NCBI GenBank assembly: GCA_031262085.1
Contig: JAISIN010000042.1
Span: 18,049-82,048, forward strand
Direction: 5' to 3'
Length of the DNA stretch: 64,000 nucleotides
Origin: Prevotellaceae bacterium
GTDB taxonomy: Bacteria; Bacteroidota; Bacteroidia; Bacteroidales; Bacteroidaceae
Shown here piece after piece: positions 61,594 to 64,000 of this stretch; positions within the stretch are counted from its first letter, which is position 1, and the number at the start of each line of letters is the position of its first letter. The notes beneath the pieces were generated by a model. The model was not told the DNA's origin. It ran no database searches and saw only the letters and a list, made by a program, of their open reading frames with translations. The position numbers and the translations under genes were made by a program.

Positions 61594-62265
61594 ATGTCAC
61601 TGATAGCACTGAAAGGAATCACCAAGTACTTTGCCGACGGCGAACAGCGGCGCAACGAGGTGTTGCGCGGCATCGACCTGCAAGTCGGGCGCGGCGAGTT
61701 CGTCGCCATCCGCGGCGCTTCGGGCGCAGGGAAGACCACCCTGCTCTCCATCCTCGGCACCCTGCTGCTCCCCGACAGCGGCAGCTACCTGCTCGACGGC
61801 GAAGAGATGACCAACGCCGCCACCGACCACTCGACGGTGCGCAACCGCCGCATCGGTTTCATCTTCCAAGACCACCGGTTGCTGCCGCAGCTCACCGTGC
61901 TGGAGAACATCCTGCTGCCCGCTCTTGCCGCCAAAGATCGGGCAAGCGACGAGGAGACGGAGTACGCCCGCTACCTGATGAAGCTCACCGCCATCAGCCC
62001 GCTGGAACGGCGCTACCCGCACGCCCTCTCGGGCGGCGAAGCCGGCAGGGTGGCTGTGTGCCGCGCCCTGCTGATGCGCCCGCTGCTGCTGCTGGCCGAT
62101 GAACCGACGGGACAGCTCGACGCCGACAACGCCCGCGGCATCACCGCCCTGCTCACCCAAGTCAACCGGAGCCTGGAGACCACCATCGTCATGGTGACCC
62201 ACTCCGACCGGACAGCTGCCGCCGCGCAGCGAATAGTCACCTTACAGGAGGGCGTACTGCAATGA
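61594..62265 (+). CDS. ABC transporter ATP-binding protein (LolD/MacB-type)
   Basis: The 223-residue ATPase has Walker A 'GASGAGKTTLLS', Q loop 'GFIFQDHRLLPQL', signature 'LSGGEAGRVAVCRALL', Walker B 'LLLLADEPTGQLD' and the H loop 'MVTHSDRT'. The signature 'LSGGEAGR' is slightly unlike the usual 'LSGGQQQR'. LolD/FtsE-type ATPases work with FtsX-fold permeases, and the next gene encodes one (4-bp overlap). It lies 19 bp after the propeller fusion gene, so export or membrane extraction linked to the operon product is likely. Confidence 0.94.
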   Translation: MSLIALKGITKYFADGEQRRNEVLRGIDLQVGRGEFVAIRGASGAGKTTLLSILGTLLLPDSGSYLLDGEEMTNAATDHSTVRNRRIGFIFQDHRLLPQLTVLENILLPALAAKDRASDEETEYARYLMKLTAISPLERRYPHALSGGEAGRVAVCRALLMRPLLLLADEPTGQLDADNARGITALLTQVNRSLETTIVMVTHSDRTAAAAQRIVTLQEGVLQ

Positions 62266-64000
62266 AACACCCCGACGTGACGCCCGCCGCAAAGCGCCGC
62301 GACATCATCCGCGCAGGCAGTCGCTACTACCGCCGCTACTACCGCTTGGTGGCAACGGCGACCCTCATCACCGTGGCAGTCATCACGGGAAGCCTGGTGG
62401 TGGGCGACTCGGTACGTACCACGCTCGTCCGCCGCGTGGCGGAACGGCTGGGCGACACGGAAAGCATCCTTTTTGCCCGCCGCTCGTTCCTTGACGAGGA
62501 GTTTGCCGCCAAGTGGCCCGCCGCCCGCGGCGTGCTCATGGTGGACGGCTTTGTGGCGCACGACGGCAAACATACGCCCGTCACCGTGTGGGGCGTAGAC
62601 GACGCCGCCGTCCCGCGGGGCAGCGTACACATCAACGCGCCGCTGGCACGCGAGCTGGACATGAAGCCCTCGGCACGCCGCCCGGTCGACCTGGTGCTCC
62701 GCCTCCCCGCCGAAGGATTGGTGCCGTCGGGGTCGCTCTTCGTCACCGACACCTACACCACCTCCCTGCGCTTACAGTGCGACAGCCTCCTGGATGCCCG
62801 CCACGGCGGCAACCTCAGCCTGCGCAACGAGCAGACACTGCCCTACAACCTCTTTGTGAACCGCGCCGAACTGGCAGAAACCTTGGGCGCCAAAGGCAAA
62901 ATCAACCTGCTGCTCAGCCCCCGGAAGCTCACCACCGCCGACCTGCACGCGGCATGGAACTACCGCATGAGCGGCATCACGCTGCACCACGGCAACGGCT
63001 TCACCGAGATCGCCGCCGACCGTCTCTTCCTGCCCGACGAGGTGACCCGAAGCATCACCACGCGCAACCATGCCCCCAACCGCCTCTTCTCTTATCTGGC
63101 AAACAGCTTGGAAAGTCTACATAGCGCCGATGCCGTCCCCTACTCCTTTGTCACGGCGCTGGACACCTACGACGGCGAGCCACTCGAGCCGGGTGACCTC
63201 ATCCTTGCCGACTACACCGCCCGCCGCCTGCGCGTCGGCGTGGGCGACACGGTGCGGATGAGCTTCTTCACCGCGGGCGACCTCAAACGGCTGCGCACCG
63301 ATTCCGTGGCGCTGCGGGTCAAGCGCATCGTCCCCCTCGCCGACTTGCAGGCGGACAGCACGCTCACCGCCCGCTTCCCCGGCATGACCGACGCCACGCG
63401 CTGCACCGACTGGAACAGCGATCTGCCCATCGACATGGGTCGCATCACCGCCGAGGACGAGCTTTACTGGGAACGCTACCGCACCACGCCCAAAGCGCTG
63501 GTGAGCTATGCCGGCCTCGCCCCCCGCTGGAGCAATGCCTACGGCAACGCCACCGCCGTGCGCGTGGCCGACACGCAGCCCGACCTCTCCCTGCTCCGCC
63601 CGGAGATGATGGACATCCACCTGGTTCATCCGCGTGAAGCGGGCATCTATGCCGCCCGCAACGGGGTGGATTTCGCTGGGCTGTTCCTCGCGCTGGGCTG
63701 CTTCATCATTATATCGGCACTGCTGCTGTCGGTCATCCCGCTGGCAGAGATGCTCTACCGGCGGCGCGGCGAACTGGCGCTGCTCACCCACCTGGGCTAT
63801 ACCCCCCGGCGCATCACCGCGCTGCTCTGGCGCGAAGCCTCTCCGGTGGTGGCCGTGACCGCCCTCGGTGGCGTGGTCGTGGGATTGGGCTACACCACGG
63901 TCATTCTATGGCTGCTGGGCAACGTGTGGCAAGGGGCTACCCATACGGACGGCTTCTCCGTCTACCCTGCGCCGCTCACCATAGCCGTCGGGCTGACCGT
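62262..64000 (+). CDS. FtsX-like ABC permease, 3' end cut by window edge
   Basis: The frame opens with the ATG that overlaps the ATPase stop and stays open to the window end, giving 579 residues so far. It begins with a basic segment and a membrane helix at ~29-50 ('LVATATLITVAVITGSLVVG'), then 'GDSVRTTLVRRVAERLG', a large extracytoplasmic domain of ~400 residues, and further helices ('GLFLALGCFIIISALLLSVI', then 'ALGGVVVGLGYTTVILWLL') with the FtsX-like 'YRRRGELALLTHLGYTPRRI' between. The 'GDSVR' start is typical of long FtsX-type permeases. A likely partner of the ATPase. Confidence 0.88.
   Translation, partial: MKHPDVTPAAKRRDIIRAGSRYYRRYYRLVATATLITVAVITGSLVVGDSVRTTLVRRVAERLGDTESILFARRSFLDEEFAAKWPAARGVLMVDGFVAHDGKHTPVTVWGVDDAAVPRGSVHINAPLARELDMKPSARRPVDLVLRLPAEGLVPSGSLFVTDTYTTSLRLQCDSLLDARHGGNLSLRNEQTLPYNLFVNRAELAETLGAKGKINLLLSPRKLTTADLHAAWNYRMSGITLHHGNGFTEIAADRLFLPDEVTRSITTRNHAPNRLFSYLANSLESLHSADAVPYSFVTALDTYDGEPLEPGDLILADYTARRLRVGVGDTVRMSFFTAGDLKRLRTDSVALRVKRIVPLADLQADSTLTARFPGMTDATRCTDWNSDLPIDMGRITAEDELYWERYRTTPKALVSYAGLAPRWSNAYGNATAVRVADTQPDLSLLRPEMMDIHLVHPREAGIYAARNGVDFAGLFLALGCFIIISALLLSVIPLAEMLYRRRGELALLTHLGYTPRRITALLWREASPVVAVTALGGVVVGLGYTTVILWLLGNVWQGATHTDGFSVYPAPLTIAVGLT

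Overview
The window reads as a chromosomal segment of a gut-type member of the Bacteroidales (Bacteroides-like; species not determinable here). The evidence is the repeated Bacteroidetes promoter signature TAnnTTTG upstream of genes, the lack of Shine-Dalgarno sites, many lipoproteins with short lipoboxes, and typical families: DUF5107-TPR, DUF3857 transglutaminases, fimbrillin, BtuG, GGGtGRT and DUF4143/AAA-ATPase_like proteins. No rRNA, insertion sequence, phage or CRISPR array was seen. By eye, the first 20 kb are moderate in G+C and the segment from about 44 kb on is clearly richer; this was not computed.

Layout. 0-20 kb is mostly core and housekeeping: an AraC-type regulator cut by the left edge, gcvH, purE, rubrerythrin, two acyltransferase-like genes, a sensor kinase, a GH5 lipoprotein, a lytic transglycosylase, a TPR protein with ribH, tRNA-Tyr and tRNA-Gly, recF with a DUF721 gene, then a minus-strand run (S41 protease, dCMP deaminase, small lipoprotein, M3 peptidase, two DUF3857 proteins). 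20-31.5 kb is a galactan/arabinogalactan-type sugar locus: AraC regulator, MFS sugar porter, DUF5107-TPR protein, GH53 endo-galactanase and GH35 beta-galactosidase. It is interrupted by a decayed ATPase-nuclease fragment, short repeats and an intact DUF4143 ATPase. The promoters of the porter and of GH35 share a 33-bp block containing direct half-sites 21 bp apart, a likely operator of the AraC protein. 31.5-38 kb holds a GGGtGRT/IscU-like pair and a B12 uptake operon (cobalamin riboswitch, btuB, btuG, btuF). 38-44.4 kb holds an ECF sigma factor with a membrane partner, a secreted EEP-family phosphohydrolase, a 23-bp repeat cassette, an AAA-ATPase/PD-(D/E)XK protein and a fimbrillin lipoprotein.

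44.5-64 kb (running off the right edge) is one tightly packed plus-strand operon of at least 14 genes, and the best candidate for an undescribed system. It joins an isoprenoid module to a redox chain. The isoprenoid module comprises a ferredoxin-like protein, a radical SAM enzyme, a DUF116-polyprenyl diphosphate synthase fusion and two terpene-cyclase-fold proteins, one with an intact DxDDTA acid motif. The redox chain comprises a fused NuoE/NuoF NADH module, an iron-sulfur protein fused through one membrane helix to a PQQ-like beta-propeller, a NapH/NosR-like polyferredoxin, a Tat-exported NapG-like ferredoxin, and three further membrane-bound or exported beta-propellers. It ends with a LolD/FtsX-type ABC exporter. 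My inference is that a cyclised isoprenoid is made and modified or used with electrons passed from NADH across the membrane; substrate and product are unknown.

A second theme is a set of tandem arrays with 22-23 bp period (27171, 27581, 40289, 50486). Three of them have imperfectly palindromic units of different sequence but the same design. One sits inside the cyclase gene as 6 x 23 = 138 bp and keeps the frame.
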